The position numbers were made by a program, and so were the translations under genes. Below the pieces are notes generated by a model that ran no database searches, was not told where the DNA came from, and saw only the letters and a list, made by a program, of their open reading frames with translations. Source: Nigrospora sphaerica (lineage: Eukaryota > Ascomycota > Sordariomycetes > Amphisphaeriales > Apiosporaceae). Taken from it: 64,000 nucleotides of DNA. Positions within the stretch are counted from its first letter, which is position 1. Every line of letters starts with the position of its first letter. The stretch spans positions 4,774,001 through 4,838,000 of the forward strand of contig JAGVVL010000022.1 in assembly GCA_018287875.1 (NCBI GenBank), read 5' to 3'. Of this stretch, positions 31,349 to 42,960 are shown in pieces.

Positions 31349-34300
31349 ATAACAGCGCTAAGGATCCTACACTGGAACACGCAGAAAAGTAAGAAAGCAC
31401 AGATCCCAGCAGTCGATGCCATCTCCGAAGAGTACGATATCCTAGCTATCTAAGAGCCCTGGAGAAACCCACATATACCGACCACCTATTGCCCGAGATC
31501 CTCTCCGTACTACCTTCTCTATGCCGCCGAGGGAGGCAGGGCTTGCATTTACATTAATAAGAAGTACCCCCCGGCGCAGTGGACTTATAAGGCGCAGTCA
31601 GACAGGTGCAATATCACGATCCAGCTACCAGATGGTCCTATAATAGTCATCTGCGTGTACTCGCCTCCTCCTGGATCGATTAGCAGATCAGACCTGCCAG
31701 CTATCGAAGCCCTCCTTACCGGTCCCCAGCTAGGACGAACAGTCCTCGTAGGAGACTTTAACGTCCACCACCCTGTCTGGGGAGGATACAACGTCCGACC
31801 TCATAAGGCAGCCGATAAGCTACTCCAGCTAGCAGAATCCTGGAGACTCCAGCTTATCACGCCCCCTGGAACACCGACATGGACTCGAAGAGGGTGCATG
31901 GACTCCACGATCGACCTAACGTGGGCCATAGACGATCTCCGAGCTGCCTACGACGGGTACGCCCCATATGCTGGATCCGATCACCTCCCGCAGGTGATAC
32001 GCATGGCTGGACCTCAAAACGACCCCCAGAATAAGCCACGGCGCAGCTGGAAAATAGCTGACTATAACCAGGCGAAGGCCGAGGCGACACACCTTCCGCA
32101 GCCAGGACTACTCGAGACACCGGAGGAAATCGATAGGTACACCAAAACGTTAACTAAGGAGCTAACTCGGATAGCCGACCTAGTTACCCCCCTCCGCTAC
32201 TCTAAGGGGAGAGGCAAGGTATAGTGGAACCATGAAACAAAAGAAGCTATAGAGGAGGAGAGACGAACCCAGCGAACATGGCTATCCGATAGGACAGACG
32301 CAGCCTAGCGAGCTCTTCGGTAAGCATCCCTTGCGAAAAAGAAAACAATCCGCACCGCAAAGACAGCGACTTGGAGAAACATGCTTCACGAGGCCTCTAG
32401 CCAGCCAGCTGGCGTCTAGAACATCGCGAGATAGGCTAGAACCGAAGGAGCCGTACCGCCGCTACCTCCAGCCGTCCCCACACTTCACACACCGCGAGGC
32501 GAAGCAATAACCTATAAGGAGAAAACGGAGGCCTTCCGAGAGAGGTTTTACCCTCTCCCTAAGGCCATGCATACCGGCTTCCGTATAACAAACCGGCTCG
32601 CAGCGCCTCTCGACATCGACGGCGAGGTGACAGCGGAGCAGGTCCAAGACGTCTTAAGCAAGGCAGGCCAGTGGAAAGCACCTAGGCCAGACCAGCTTCC
32701 GAACGGATTCCTTAAGCGCTTAGGAAAGCCCCTCTTCCAGGCCTTAGCCTCCCTAGCGGAAGCATGCTGGCGTATGGGATACTATCTAACAGCGTTCCGC
32801 AAAGCAGTGACCGTTATCCTCCGGAAACCAGGAAAGCAGCCAAACGAATACCACCAAGCCGGCGGATGGAGACCTATCGCGCTACTTAACACCATGGGGA
32901 AGGTGATCGAGAGCCTGCTGGCGCAACGGCTAGCCAGCTTTGCGGAAGAAAACGGGCTGCTCCCGGACGAACAGATAGGGAACTGAAAGGGCCGCTCCAC
33001 GGAAACGGCCTTGCGGCTGCTAACGGACCTGGTCTGTACAGCCTGGAAGTATGGAGGCGTAGCAACCCTTCTATCGCTGGATATCTCAGGCGCTTTCGAC
33101 TCCGTCGACTATGGAAGGCTCCTTACCAACCTGCGTACGCTGAGGGTCCCTATATGGACTATCAGCTGGATCCGAAGCTTCCTATTTAACCGGTCCACCA
33201 CGCTATTCTTCGACGGCCAGGAATCGGACGAGATCCCAGTCCCGGCAGGCGTCCCACAGGGCTCACCCCTATCGCCTATCCTCTTCTGCCTCTATACAGC
33301 CGGTCTCTATAAGGCTCTCCGCGCCGTACCAGGGATAGCTACTATAGCCTTCGTAGACGACACGAACCTCGTGGGCTTCGGCTTAAACCCCGAGCAGACC
33401 TGCGAGCAGCTGGAGGCCGCTCACAGGATCTGCAAAGAATGGGCAGTCAGCCACGGCATGACCTTCGCAGTCCAGAAATATCACCTAGTCCACTTCTCTC
33501 GAAGACGGAAAGATCCGGACACGAAGATAGCCTTAGAAGGTCACGAAATCGAACCAGAAGACTCCTGCCGCGTCCTTGGCATCCAGGTGGATAGACGTCT
33601 CCGCTAGGACGTACATATCCAGTCAATATCGAAGAAGATGGCGACGTAAGTCTATGCCTTAGACCGGATAGCCGGCTCGACATGGGGCGCGTCTCTCCAG
33701 CGAGCCCGCCAAGTCTATACAGCCGTCGTACGGTCTGCGATAGGTTATGGAGCTTTAAAGTGGCACCGCCAGATCTCGAAAAACAGAGCCAAAGCACTTA
33801 ACGACGTCCAGACAGAGTGCCTCCGAAAGGTTACAGGAGCTTTCAAAGACACGGCTGCCGCAGTGCTAGAAACGGAAGCCTACGTGTCCCCCTTAGACAC
33901 GTGGCTCAACAGAAGGGTGGCGGCATCGGAAGAGAGGCTCCAACAGCCGCGTATCGCATCACTCATCCAAGCGAGATGTGATAGCGCAGCTAAATGGATC
34001 CTAACAAGACCGACTCGCCGGCGTAGACCGAAAGGCCCCGACGCTCCTAATCGTAAGCGGTGGCTAGACGAATGGCTAGCTGGAGACTCAGCACACAAGG
34101 CTGAAGAGAGAGACTGGCTTCAGAGATGGCAACAAACGCAGCAAAATCGAATAGCACAAGCCCCGGCAGCAACTAAGATGCCGCCAGACAAGCACGTCCT
34201 TAAGCTCCATAGGGGACTCCATAAGGCAGAGAGCTCCATCCTCGTCCAAGCGAGGACTGGTAAGATTGGGCTGCGAGACTTCCTTTTCAAGCGCAGGGTT

Positions 34301-34537
34301 CCAGGCTTCGACAGCCCATGGTGCGTCTGCGGTCAGGGCAGGGAGACCGTCCGACATATCCTCGTTTTCTGCCCAAGGGAGAGAGAAAGACGAGAGCATC
34401 TCGTCCAAGCTCTAAGAGAGCCGATCGACACAGACAGGATGCTAGACACGCCAGGAAAAGCTGGGATTATCGCAAGATGGCTACTCCGCTCGGGAAGGCT
34501 AGGCATGTTCCAGCTTGCGAATCAGCTTATCAGCTAG
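31349..34537 (+). pseudogene. LINE-1 ORF2 (EN-RT), copy D
   Basis: The start codon equivalent to copy E's ATG is ATA here (31349-31351), a RIP-type change. Endonuclease open from 31655 (VYSPPPGS, GDFNVHHPVWGG, SDHLPQV). RT around 32570-33607 with SLDISGAFDSVDYG and PAGVPQGSPLSPILF. The catalytic box reads FVDD (FADD in copies A and E). A TGA replaces Arg/Gly near 32986, and TAG codons interrupt elsewhere (33606). The open C-terminal segment 33863-34537 includes the zinc-binding CVCGQGRETVRHILVFCPRE and ends QLIS. No RNase H. Confidence 0.88.
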
Positions 34538-34740
34538 GAAGCGGGCACGCTGAGCCCGATCTCGGTATGGCAGGCTAGAGAGTAGACAAGTGCGGTGCGA
34601 CGCAGCGGAACCTAGGTTTTTCACCCGGCCGGACGTTAGCCCGGAACGGTTTTCCTAGGCTAAGATGCGTAGGGGGTCCTCATGGCCTTGATAGGTCGCT
34701 AGGTGTAAGAATAATAATAATAAAAAATAGTCTCCCCTCG

Positions 34741-35583
34741 TCCTCCTACCCGGCGTCTCGCTATAGCACGTGACGGCTTCTTAGCTTATCCGACAAGCCC
34801 AGAACAAGGGCGGCATAGACTTTGAGTGCTGTGCCGCACTGCATAACGAACTCATGGAGACGGGCTGGCTCCAGTCCGGCAAGCTCCTCCCGCCCGACGC
34901 GGAGCTAATAAACGTGCAGAACGATCCTCACGTGCTCCCGTAATAAACCTGGTTCCAATACCACAGCGACGCCGCCGACGACGTACGAGAGTACCTGTCA
35001 CCCTTATTGACCGCCTTCCTTGATCGAGCTTGGACAAACAAGGGGCATCCCCTTTTCTATTACGTCTAGGGTCTTACCTCCCTAGAGTACCTCTGGTTAA
35101 ACTAGGAGAACGGCTAACCCAGTGGAAGATGCCGCACTAAACCTATATTGTTACCTGACTTTTTATAACGCAAACGGAATTTCGTCGGAACCCGATAGCC
35201 TTATGTAAGGCAGTCGACATTACCCTCACGTGAACACTTATTAACACGGAATATTCACTTTATAACTTCGATTAATAGGAAAATAAAGTAATTATATAAA
35301 TATCTATCTTTAACTCGGCTATTATATAAAATAGTTAGTAATAGTGGCATCCCTTTAAGGTCGTCCTAAGTGTTTGGCTAAATATAGTGGACGTAAATAA
35401 AGTGTAAGCTATAGAGCCCTAAGTCGAGGTCCTAAATAAAAAGTTCGACCCTTAAATTATACTTAGCTATAGCGAGAGTCTGCTTAAGGATACACTAGAG
35501 GCGTGGGACGCCCTCCTATCCGCTATCGAGTCCCGATAGGGTCCTGTTACGTTTTTGGAGGCTAATAAGCTGCTTTTGCTAGT
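34741..35583 (+). pseudogene. Unrecognised host coding remnant, left part
   Basis: Two coding-like stretches on the plus strand. The first (about 34818-35160) translates to segments such as IDFECCAALHNELMETGWL, TWFQYHSDAADDVREYLSP and FYYVxGLTSLEYLW, with stops only at Gln/Trp-type RIP positions. The second (about 35440-35583) reads LLKDTLEAWDALLSAIESR and FLEANKLLLLV and continues in the same frame after the Gypsy-2 insertion at 53612. Whether both belong to one gene is not certain. I do not recognise the family. The sequence between them (35160-35440) is AT-rich and RIP-degraded. Confidence 0.55.
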
Positions 35584-36167
35584 TGTTACGGACGACCCGA
35601 ACCAACAAGCATCTTATGGAAGCGGGTAAGCGCCCATGCAGCCAAGACCTCGCCTACTACATCACCAAGTAAGGGAGACCAGCCTCGGACAAGAGACACC
35701 AGCCCCAAGGGCAAGCCACGCCAAGGCTAGGTCACGTGATAGATCACTAGGCTTGGCACTGATCCACGGGATGGATCAGTGGGGCCACTGGTGAGCCTCT
35801 AGTACAGGATCAGTAACAGTGTTAGTGAGCCAACACTAAGGGATCAGTTGGATCAGTAGTGATCTAAGGTGATCCAGGGTATCAGTGAGGGAATGACTTG
35901 GTATATAAGTCAGGAGGATTTCCTATATAGACAGTCATTACCTTAGTGATCAATTTAAGCATCTATCTTACCTATAGATAGGCTAACGCTTAACGACCTA
36001 TCGTGAGATCAGTTACACGCATCCGTACTATCGTCAACCAGTTATCTAGTCAAGCACCTTCAGCCAGTCAGTCACTTAACGACCAGTGTTTAAGTAGACA
36101 GACGCTCTCTGTCCCTGATTATACAAACCCTACGTCACGCAGTACTTAGGTATAGCGCTTCGTTACA
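35584..36167 (+). repeat. Gypsy-2 5' LTR
   Basis: 584 bp, TG...CA ends. A TATA box (TATATAAG, 35902-35909) and a second TATATAG-like site about 20 bp on precede the probable transcript start. The segment before it holds several GGATCAGT/GTGATC motifs (about 35755-35880), possible regulator sites. An AGTGATCAA block at 35945-35953 pairs with the sequence just inside the LTR. Confidence 0.95.
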
Positions 36168-36180
36168 TTTTGATCACTCG
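36168..36180 (+). promoter_or_regulatory. Gypsy-2 probable self-primer binding site
   Basis: No tRNA-complementary TGG follows the LTR. Instead TTGATCACT at 36170-36178 is a perfect 9-base complement of AGTGATCAA at 35945-35953, which lies about 43 bp after the LTR TATA box, near the expected RNA 5' end. Tf1-like elements prime reverse transcription from the 5' end of their own RNA in this way (known). The role here is inferred. Confidence 0.5.
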
Positions 36181-36229
36181 TGCTCAGGTCAGTCACCGTC
36201 AACTACTTGGACACTAACCTCTCGATGCA

Positions 36230-38389
36230 ATAGCACCTCAAACCCCAACCACACCTGCACCTGCCACAGGCTAGCGGGCCCCAGCGACTCCTCAGCCGAC
36301 TACACAGCCTGCAGCTGCCGATACCTCTTAAGAGCTTTACAACATAATCAACGCTCTTCGACAGAGTGTCGTAACCCTCCAACACGACAACATGCAGCTC
36401 CAGTAGCAGATCACCGCTAAGAATGGGGACCAGGGAAAGCACAAGTACCCCGGCCCTACGCCTTACAACAGCAGAGATGGGAACGTCCAGATGTTCCTCA
36501 CGTAGGCCAAAGCCTACTTGAAGTACTACTCCAACAGCTTCCTCAACGACTCTAATAAGGTTATGTGCATCGCCGGATACCTTTAAGGCGACGCCCTCGC
36601 GTGGTTCGAACCCATGATAAGAGATTACCTGACTAATAAAGAGAAGCTTCAAGAGGATAAGACTAAGGCAATTTTCGGAAGCTACGAGACGTTCGAAGCC
36701 AAGCTTAAGGGCACCTTTAGGAGCCCAGACGAAGTCCGCACAGCCGAACGACAGCTTATGAAGCACCAGCAGAAAGGATCCACCGCCGCGTACGCAGCCG
36801 GATTCCGACAAATCATCTCCAAGTTGGACTAGGATAACGACGCCTACATTGCCCAGTTCTACCACAGTCTTAAGGAAGAAATCAAGGACGAGGTCGCCAG
36901 AATAGATCGCCCTAGCGAGCTCTCCGAGTATATCGAGCTCGTTATACGCATCGATAATAGACTCTACAAGAGGAAGATAGAGTATAAAGGATAACAACCT
37001 ATCCATAAGCCCATGATCGCTAACTCCGGAAAAAAGCGACAGACGAATCAACCTTTCCGACGTAACAACGAAGGATAAAGGAACAAGACCTCCTACAGCA
37101 ATCATTCGGGACCCATAGACCTTAACGCAACTCACCACGACAAGCCCAAATTCCAGGGCAAGTGTTATAACTGCAGGAAGGAAGGACACCCTGCACGCCT
37201 ATGTAAGGAACCTAAGAAGCCCCGACAGTGGCAGCAAGTCCCTAAGCGACGCGCTAACGTCCTCCAACATAGCGACACCCCGGCACTAGATGGAGTGGGA
37301 AAAGAAGTCACGAGTACCCCCAGTGTGCCCCACGACGAACTCAGTTGGACAGCGTGTTATAGCGACGACTATGGCCTCCACTGGTCAGCCAAGGATGGCG
37401 CCGGATGGTACCCCTAACAGCCACGCAGGACGCGTACCCTCGCGATGGTACTACAATAAAACATCGACGAAGGACGATCCTCAGTCGAAGAAAGCAGCGA
37501 TAAGGGAGAAGAACTCCGACAATGGGTCGAGTTCCCCGAACCTCATAAAATGAACAAGTACTCCGATAAGACACTTAACGAATAAGCCACGTTCCACCGA
37601 AGCATAGAAGGCAACGGTTGGATCTTATTTAAAGGAGTGTTCCTCGACTAGAACTGCCCAGCGGAAAGACTTATCGACACCGCCCGGAATAACGGCCAGA
37701 TACAACGAAAACCAAGATTCGGTGACGACGAAAGAATTCACCCTTATACTGATCGCCATGGAGAGTTAGCATGGATCTCTTATATTTACGACGCCTGTTT
37801 CCACCACCTAGGAGAGAAGCTCCGAAACCACGTATTTCCGCGACGGGTCCCTAGATAAGCGGTCTACCACCCGTACACGCTGGAAGAAATCGACAAGACC
37901 GTCGTTAAACTCACCGAACAAAGTGGGTTTATATTACTTAAAGCACCCCTCGAGTACCCACAAGCATACGTGGATAGTAAACTCGAATAGCACCAGTGCG
38001 CGACGCACTAATACCGCATCCATAGAGCTAAGAAAGCTGAAGCCTAGATAAAGTTAAAAGTCCTCTACGAATAGAAGGTTCGCGAACAACAAAAGGCACA
38101 ACTAGTCGTGCCCCTAGGAGGACACGAGGCAAGGGAACCTATCAGAGTTCCAACGCTATATCACACTAAGGACCCAAAGGAAGGAACCTCGTTAACTAGA
38201 ACGTCGATACTAGAGACTATCGACCTAATAGAGCATATATTGTCATCCAACGACGACCCAACTCTAAGAGAATACACGGGACACCTAAGACACCGAGGCG
38301 CTTGGATAGATAGGGAAGCCGCGAGGCAAGTTAGAGCTACTCGCAGGCAGCAAGCTAAGAAGTCGGGAAAAGACCGACGCCAGCTGTAA
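36230..38389 (+). pseudogene. Gypsy-2 gag
   Basis: The frame opens at 36230 with ATA, where ATG is expected (RIP-type change), after the leader. It runs to 38389 (about 720 codons) with RIP stops. Pro/Thr/Ala-rich N-terminus; retrotransposon capsid domain (GNVQMFLTxAKAYLKYYSNSF, ALAWFEP, then the open piece 36614-36832); CCHC knuckle CYNCRKEGHPARLC (C-X2-C-X4-H-X4-C) at about 37167-37208. After it follow some 390 codons of uncharacterised polar sequence, ending in an Arg/Lys/Gln-rich tail (RATRRQQAKKSGKDRRQL). The post-knuckle extension is unusually long. Confidence 0.85.
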
Positions 38390-38433
38390 AGGGACTACAC
38401 CTGGCTTAACAGAACCACAAGTCCCTATACGCG

Positions 38434-41400
38434 ATGGATAACAAAAGAAGACACCACCGCGACAGACATAAACCGCTAGTACTGCTAGTACAGGTTATAG
38501 GATACGAAGTGCCCACACTAATCGACAGCGGAGCCTAAGGAAACTATTTTTCTCCACGAATCGTCAACAAACTCCGGATACCATAGAAGATGAAAGACGC
38601 CCTTTACCGACTTAACGCGGCAGATAGAGAGCCTTTTGTGTACGACTACGGAGAAGTGTTAAGGGAGACTGCGCCCCTTCTGATGCACCTACCCAGGAAG
38701 ACAGAAACTCTCATATGCGATATCGCCGATATATCAGGTTACGATATAATTTTGGGGATACCCTAGTTACAGGAGAGCAATCCCAGAGTTAACTAGACAA
38801 CCGGCCAAGTCCAGTGGGATACACTAGGAAGAGACTTAGCCTCTGAGAAGCGTCGACGAAGAAGACCCTCAAGTAAGCCTATAACCCTTCGAGCCTACCT
38901 AAGGATACAGGAGGATAAGGAAGTCGAGTCAAAACCGAGACCCGAAGTACCAGAATAATACCGGGAGTTCGACGACCTGTTCAGCGGAAAACTGCCTACA
39001 GGATTACCAGAGCATAACCGATGGGATTATAAGATACCCTTAAAGGAAGGCCACGAGCCTTAATTTATACTAACATACTAACTCACACCCGAATATAAGG
39101 AAGTACTCAAAGAGTACCTCAAGGAGAACCTCGTAAAAGGCAATATAAGACCATTAACATCGCCTGCCGGATACCCTATACTCTTCGTTCCGAAGAAGGC
39201 CGGCAAGGATGGCAAGAAGAAGTGGCGACTATATGTCGACTACAGAAAGCTCAACGAGATAAAAGTCAAGAATTGCTACCCACTACCGTTAATCAGCGAC
39301 CTACGGGATAAACTAGGTAAGGCCAAGATCTTCACAGCCCTTGACCTACCCAATAGATACAACCTTATACGTATTAAGGAAGGCGAAGAATAGAAAACGG
39401 CATTCCGAACTAAGTATGGATATTTCGAGTACCTGGTAATACCCTTCGGCCTCACCAATGCGCTAGCAAGCTTCCAGAATATAATAAATCATATCTTACG
39501 CGACTTCATTGATAAGTTCGTCGTCGTCTATCTCGACGACATCCTTATCTACTTAGAGAATCTCGAGCAACACCGAGAGCACATCCGGTTAGTGCTACAA
39601 GCACTCCGCGATGTAAAGCTACTTATTAACCCTAAGAAAAGCGAGTTCGAATAAGAACAAGTCAACTATCTAAGATACGTGATATCTGTAGGAGAAATCC
39701 GCATAGAAGAGTCTAAGGTGTCAGCAGTTAAAGACTAGCCAACTCCCTAAAACGTAAGTAATGTACGATCCTTCCTAGGATTGGCAAACTACTACAGGAT
39801 GTTTATTCACTAGTTCGGAAAAATCGCCACTCCCCTGACGAACCTGACCCGCAAGGACGCCGACTTCCAGTGGACGGATAAAGAAGAAACAGCCTTCAAT
39901 GAGCTAAAGAAAAGGATCACCGATAAGCCAGTGCTACGTATAGCCGATCCTACGCGACCCTTCGAGGTCGAGACCGACGCGTCGGATTACACAATCGGAG
40001 GCCAACTGAGCTAAGCAGACGAAAATGGGAAACTACACCCCATAGCCTTCTTCTTAAAGAAACTCAACGGACCACAACTCAATTATCAGATTCACGACAA
40101 AGAGTTAATGGCTATTATCGAAGCATTCCGGGAATGGAAGCATTACTTAAGTGGTACCACCTACCAAGTCAAGGTGTACACAGACCACAAGAACCTCGCA
40201 TTATTCACAACGAATAAGGAACTCAACAAACGACAGATCCGTTGGATGGAATTCCTATCGGAATTCAATTTCGTTATTATCTACTGTAAGGGTAATAAGA
40301 ACGGCAGGGCCGATTCCTTAAGCCGCCGACCGGATCACAAACAAGAAGTACCAATTAAGACACATATAATCCTTACTAAGGATCTAGACGGAAATCTCGT
40401 GCCTGTTAGGCAACTCGACGCAGTATACCGTATGCAACACGAGGATTGGGATAAGCGAATTCGAAAGATCAGCGGTAACGAACTAACCAGGTATAACAGC
40501 AAAACTGAGATCCCTAAATGTCTTCAGGTTGAACTCGTTAAGGACTTCCACGAGCATCCTGCTCATGGACACCAAGGAAGGTTCAAGACCCTAACACGGA
40601 TTAAGCGACAGTACAATTGCCCTAAACTAAAGGATATCGTCGCAACCGTTATTAAGGAATGTAACTTATATAACAAGGCTAAGGCCTCACGCCACAAGCC
40701 ATATAGAGAACTCCAGCCTATATCACCACCGGATAGGGCCTAGAAGACAATCGCACTAGACTTCATCGTGAAGCTACCACCATTAAAGGAACCTATAACG
40801 CAAGCAGTCTACGACAGTATCCTTGTCATCATAGACAAACTCACGAAGTACACGTACTTTATACCATATAAGGAATCAAGCAACGTAGAGGAACTCGCAT
40901 ACGCCTTCCTTAAAACCGTCGTCAGCCAACACAGGTTACCAGAGCAAATTATCTCCGACTAAGACAAGCTGTTCACAAGCAAATTCTAGAAATCGCTCAT
41001 AGCACAGCTAGGTGTTAAGCATAAGCTGTCTACGGCCTATTATCCGCAGACAGATGGACAAACAGAAAGAATAAATTAGACACTCGAACAGTATCTACGA
41101 TGCTATGTCAACTACCGACAAGACAACTGGATCAGACTACTACCGACAGCACAGATCTCCTACAACAGTGCTGACAACGAGTCACTCGGTATATCACTAT
41201 TTAAGGCCAACTACGGATTCAACCTAGAAGTCATACGACCAGTAATCGAAGGGGAAGACGCCCCGTTCGCAAGAATCGCAGTCGCGTAGATCGTCGATAT
41301 ACAGAAAACACTACAGGAAGACCTTATCTTCCTATAAGGAAGGATAAAGGCATACTACAACCAAGCAAGGTTAAAGGGACTAACCTTTAAAAGGGGAGAC

Positions 41401-41791
41401 AAAGTCTACCTACTCCGCAAAAACATTAAAACAAAGTAACTAAGTAAAAAACTCGACTTTAAAAAGATTAGACCATTTAAAATTAAAGAAGTCATTTTAG
41501 TAATCAACTACAGACTATCGCTACCAGACACCATAAAGATACACCCCGTATTCCATATTTCGTTACTCGAACCTGCACTAGCAAACGCCAAACTCGAAGC
41601 AACGTTAAAAATCGAGTCAGATTAGTAAGAGTACGAAGTCGAGGCCATCCTCGACAGAAGAAAGAACAAGGACTTATAGGAATACCTTATAAAATAGAAA
41701 GGATACCCACCAGAGGATAACACATGGGAACCTATTGAGCACTTAAGGAACTCGCAATAGGCGCTGAAGGACTTTCAGCAGCCCAGCTAAA
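38434..41791 (+). pseudogene. Gypsy-2 pol: protease, RT, RNase H, integrase, chromodomain
   Basis: In the -1 frame relative to gag, with an ATG at 38434, 44 nt after the gag stop. Protease LIDSGA (38518-38535) and [40 protein letters not shown], and the intact catalytic [11 protein letters not shown] at about 39520-39550. RNase H: FEVETDASDYTIGGQL, KELMAIIEAF, YTDHKNL (open piece 40108-40743). Integrase: zinc HHCC region (HEHPAHGHQGRFKTL...CPKLKD), core with ALDFIVKLPP, HKLSTAYYPQTDGQTERIN, and [15 protein letters not shown]-terminal chromodomain YEVEAILDRRKNKDLxEYLIKxKGYPPEDNTWEPIEHL at 41632-41745. Trp and Gln codons have become stops throughout. Confidence 0.92.
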
Positions 41792-42313
41792 CAGCGCTAA
41801 GTCTGCCTTAAAAACAGCAGACCAGTCGATCGCGTCGACTATACCGGCGGCCTGCACGCCAATCACAGCCTCCGCCTCTTCACGCTCTTTAGTATCCAAC
41901 TCGTCTAAGGAACTCGTACAACGCCTTGCTATCTCAACCCCACAGGTTTTCAAAGAAGCGCGTTATTTCCGAATGCGAAGAAGGCGAGATACCGCCTCGT
42001 TAAGAGCTTGCTGGGCGGCCAGGAGTTTCGCCTCAGTCTGCTCCTTTTCTAACTTCAATCGTTCCTCGGCGGACAAAATCTTTTGGACAGACGAAGCCTC
42101 CAGAACACCGTCGCAAGAACGACCGCGTCGAACGCACTCCTTATAACGCGACACACCCTCCATCATCCGGCAAGAAAGGCCGCGATTGTTACAGAACGAA
42201 CAAGGCATGATGTCGACGCTAAAGGAATCAATTAAGGCGACAAGACGATAGCGTTCTTCGGTCTTTTTAGACGGTGGACGAGACTTTTCAATCCGACCCG
42301 ACATGATGAGCAC
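41732..42313 (-). pseudogene. Antisense Zn2Cys6-like plus coiled-coil ORF inside Gypsy-2
   Basis: On the strand opposite pol, between the chromodomain and the 3' LTR. One frame from the ATG at 42313 (or 42304) to a stop at 41732, 193 codons with a single internal TAA (41965-41963, a Gln CAA hit by RIP). Residues 38-67 have Gal4-type spacing: Cys38-X2-Cys41-X6-Cys48-X8-Tyr57-X2-Cys60-X6-Cys67. Position 57 is TAT, one RIP-type change from Cys, so the ancestor probably had all six cysteines. Residues 73-116 are rich in Glu, Lys, Leu and Ala, with heptad-like spacing of a coiled coil. The C-terminal part is acidic (SLDELDTKEREEAEAV). Its last 60 bp overlap the end of pol. The start lies 129 bp from the LTR, which could act as its promoter. 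Function unknown. Confidence 0.75.
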
Positions 42314-42441
42314 ACATCACAAACAAAAGTAAAAGAAGGGTAGAAAAAAGGGGAACCTACCACGGACTAGATGCGCGGGCGAGCCAACCTCTTATACGGC
42401 CGTGGCTTTAAAAACAAAGACCTTGGAGAGGGGAAGGGTGG

Positions 42442-42847
42442 TGTTACGGACGACCCGAACCAACAAGCATCTTATGGAAGCGGGTAAGCGCCTATGCAGC
42501 CAAGACCTCGCCTACTACATCACCAAGTAAGGGAGACCAGCCTCGGATAAGAGACACCAGCCCCAAGGGCAAGCCACGCCAAGGCTAGGTCACGTGATAG
42601 ATCACTAGGCTTGGCACTGATCCACGGGATGGATCAGTGGGGCCACTGGTAAGCCTCCAGTACAGGATCAGTAACAGTGTTAGTGAGCCAACACTAAGGG
42701 ATCAGTTGGATCAGTAGTGATCTAAGGTGATCCAGGGTATCAGTGAGGGAATGACTTGGTATATAAGTCAGGAGGATTTCCTATATAGACAGTCATTACC
42801 TTAGTGATCAATCTAAGCATCTATCTTACCCATAGATAGGCTAACGC
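42442..42847 (+). repeat. Gypsy-2 3' LTR, left part
   Basis: Bases 1-406 of the LTR, almost identical to 35584-35989 apart from a few transitions. Interrupted by LINE F after the 9-bp duplicated GGCTAACGC (42839-42847). Confidence 0.95.
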
Positions 42848-42960
42848 ACCTTCCTTCTTATTTATTCTTTTCTGGCATCCGCTGTTAGTGCCAGCCCGCT
42901 ATTTACTGCCAAATCCTTAACAACCCTCCAACGGCGACTCAACGCCAACCCAGAGGCCAG

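Larger units (their letters stand above)
29882..34725 (+). mobile_element. LINE family 1, copy D (full length, damaged)
   Basis: About 4.84 kb from the A-rich 5' start (GGAAAAAAAAAACTTTTTCG) to the AATAAT tail at 34711-34725, the same extent as copy E (4834 bp). Order: short leader, ORF1 with zinc knuckles, ORF2 with endonuclease and RT, conserved 3' UTR. Moderate RIP. No target-site duplication is visible: the left flank is copy C and the right flank an unrelated sequence. Confidence 0.92.

Noticed and set aside
35750..35890. GATC-rich direct repeats in the Gypsy-2 LTR as a CRISPR-like array
   Set aside because: Units are short, unevenly spaced and repeated identically in the 3' LTR; they are LTR promoter-region motifs in a eukaryotic element.
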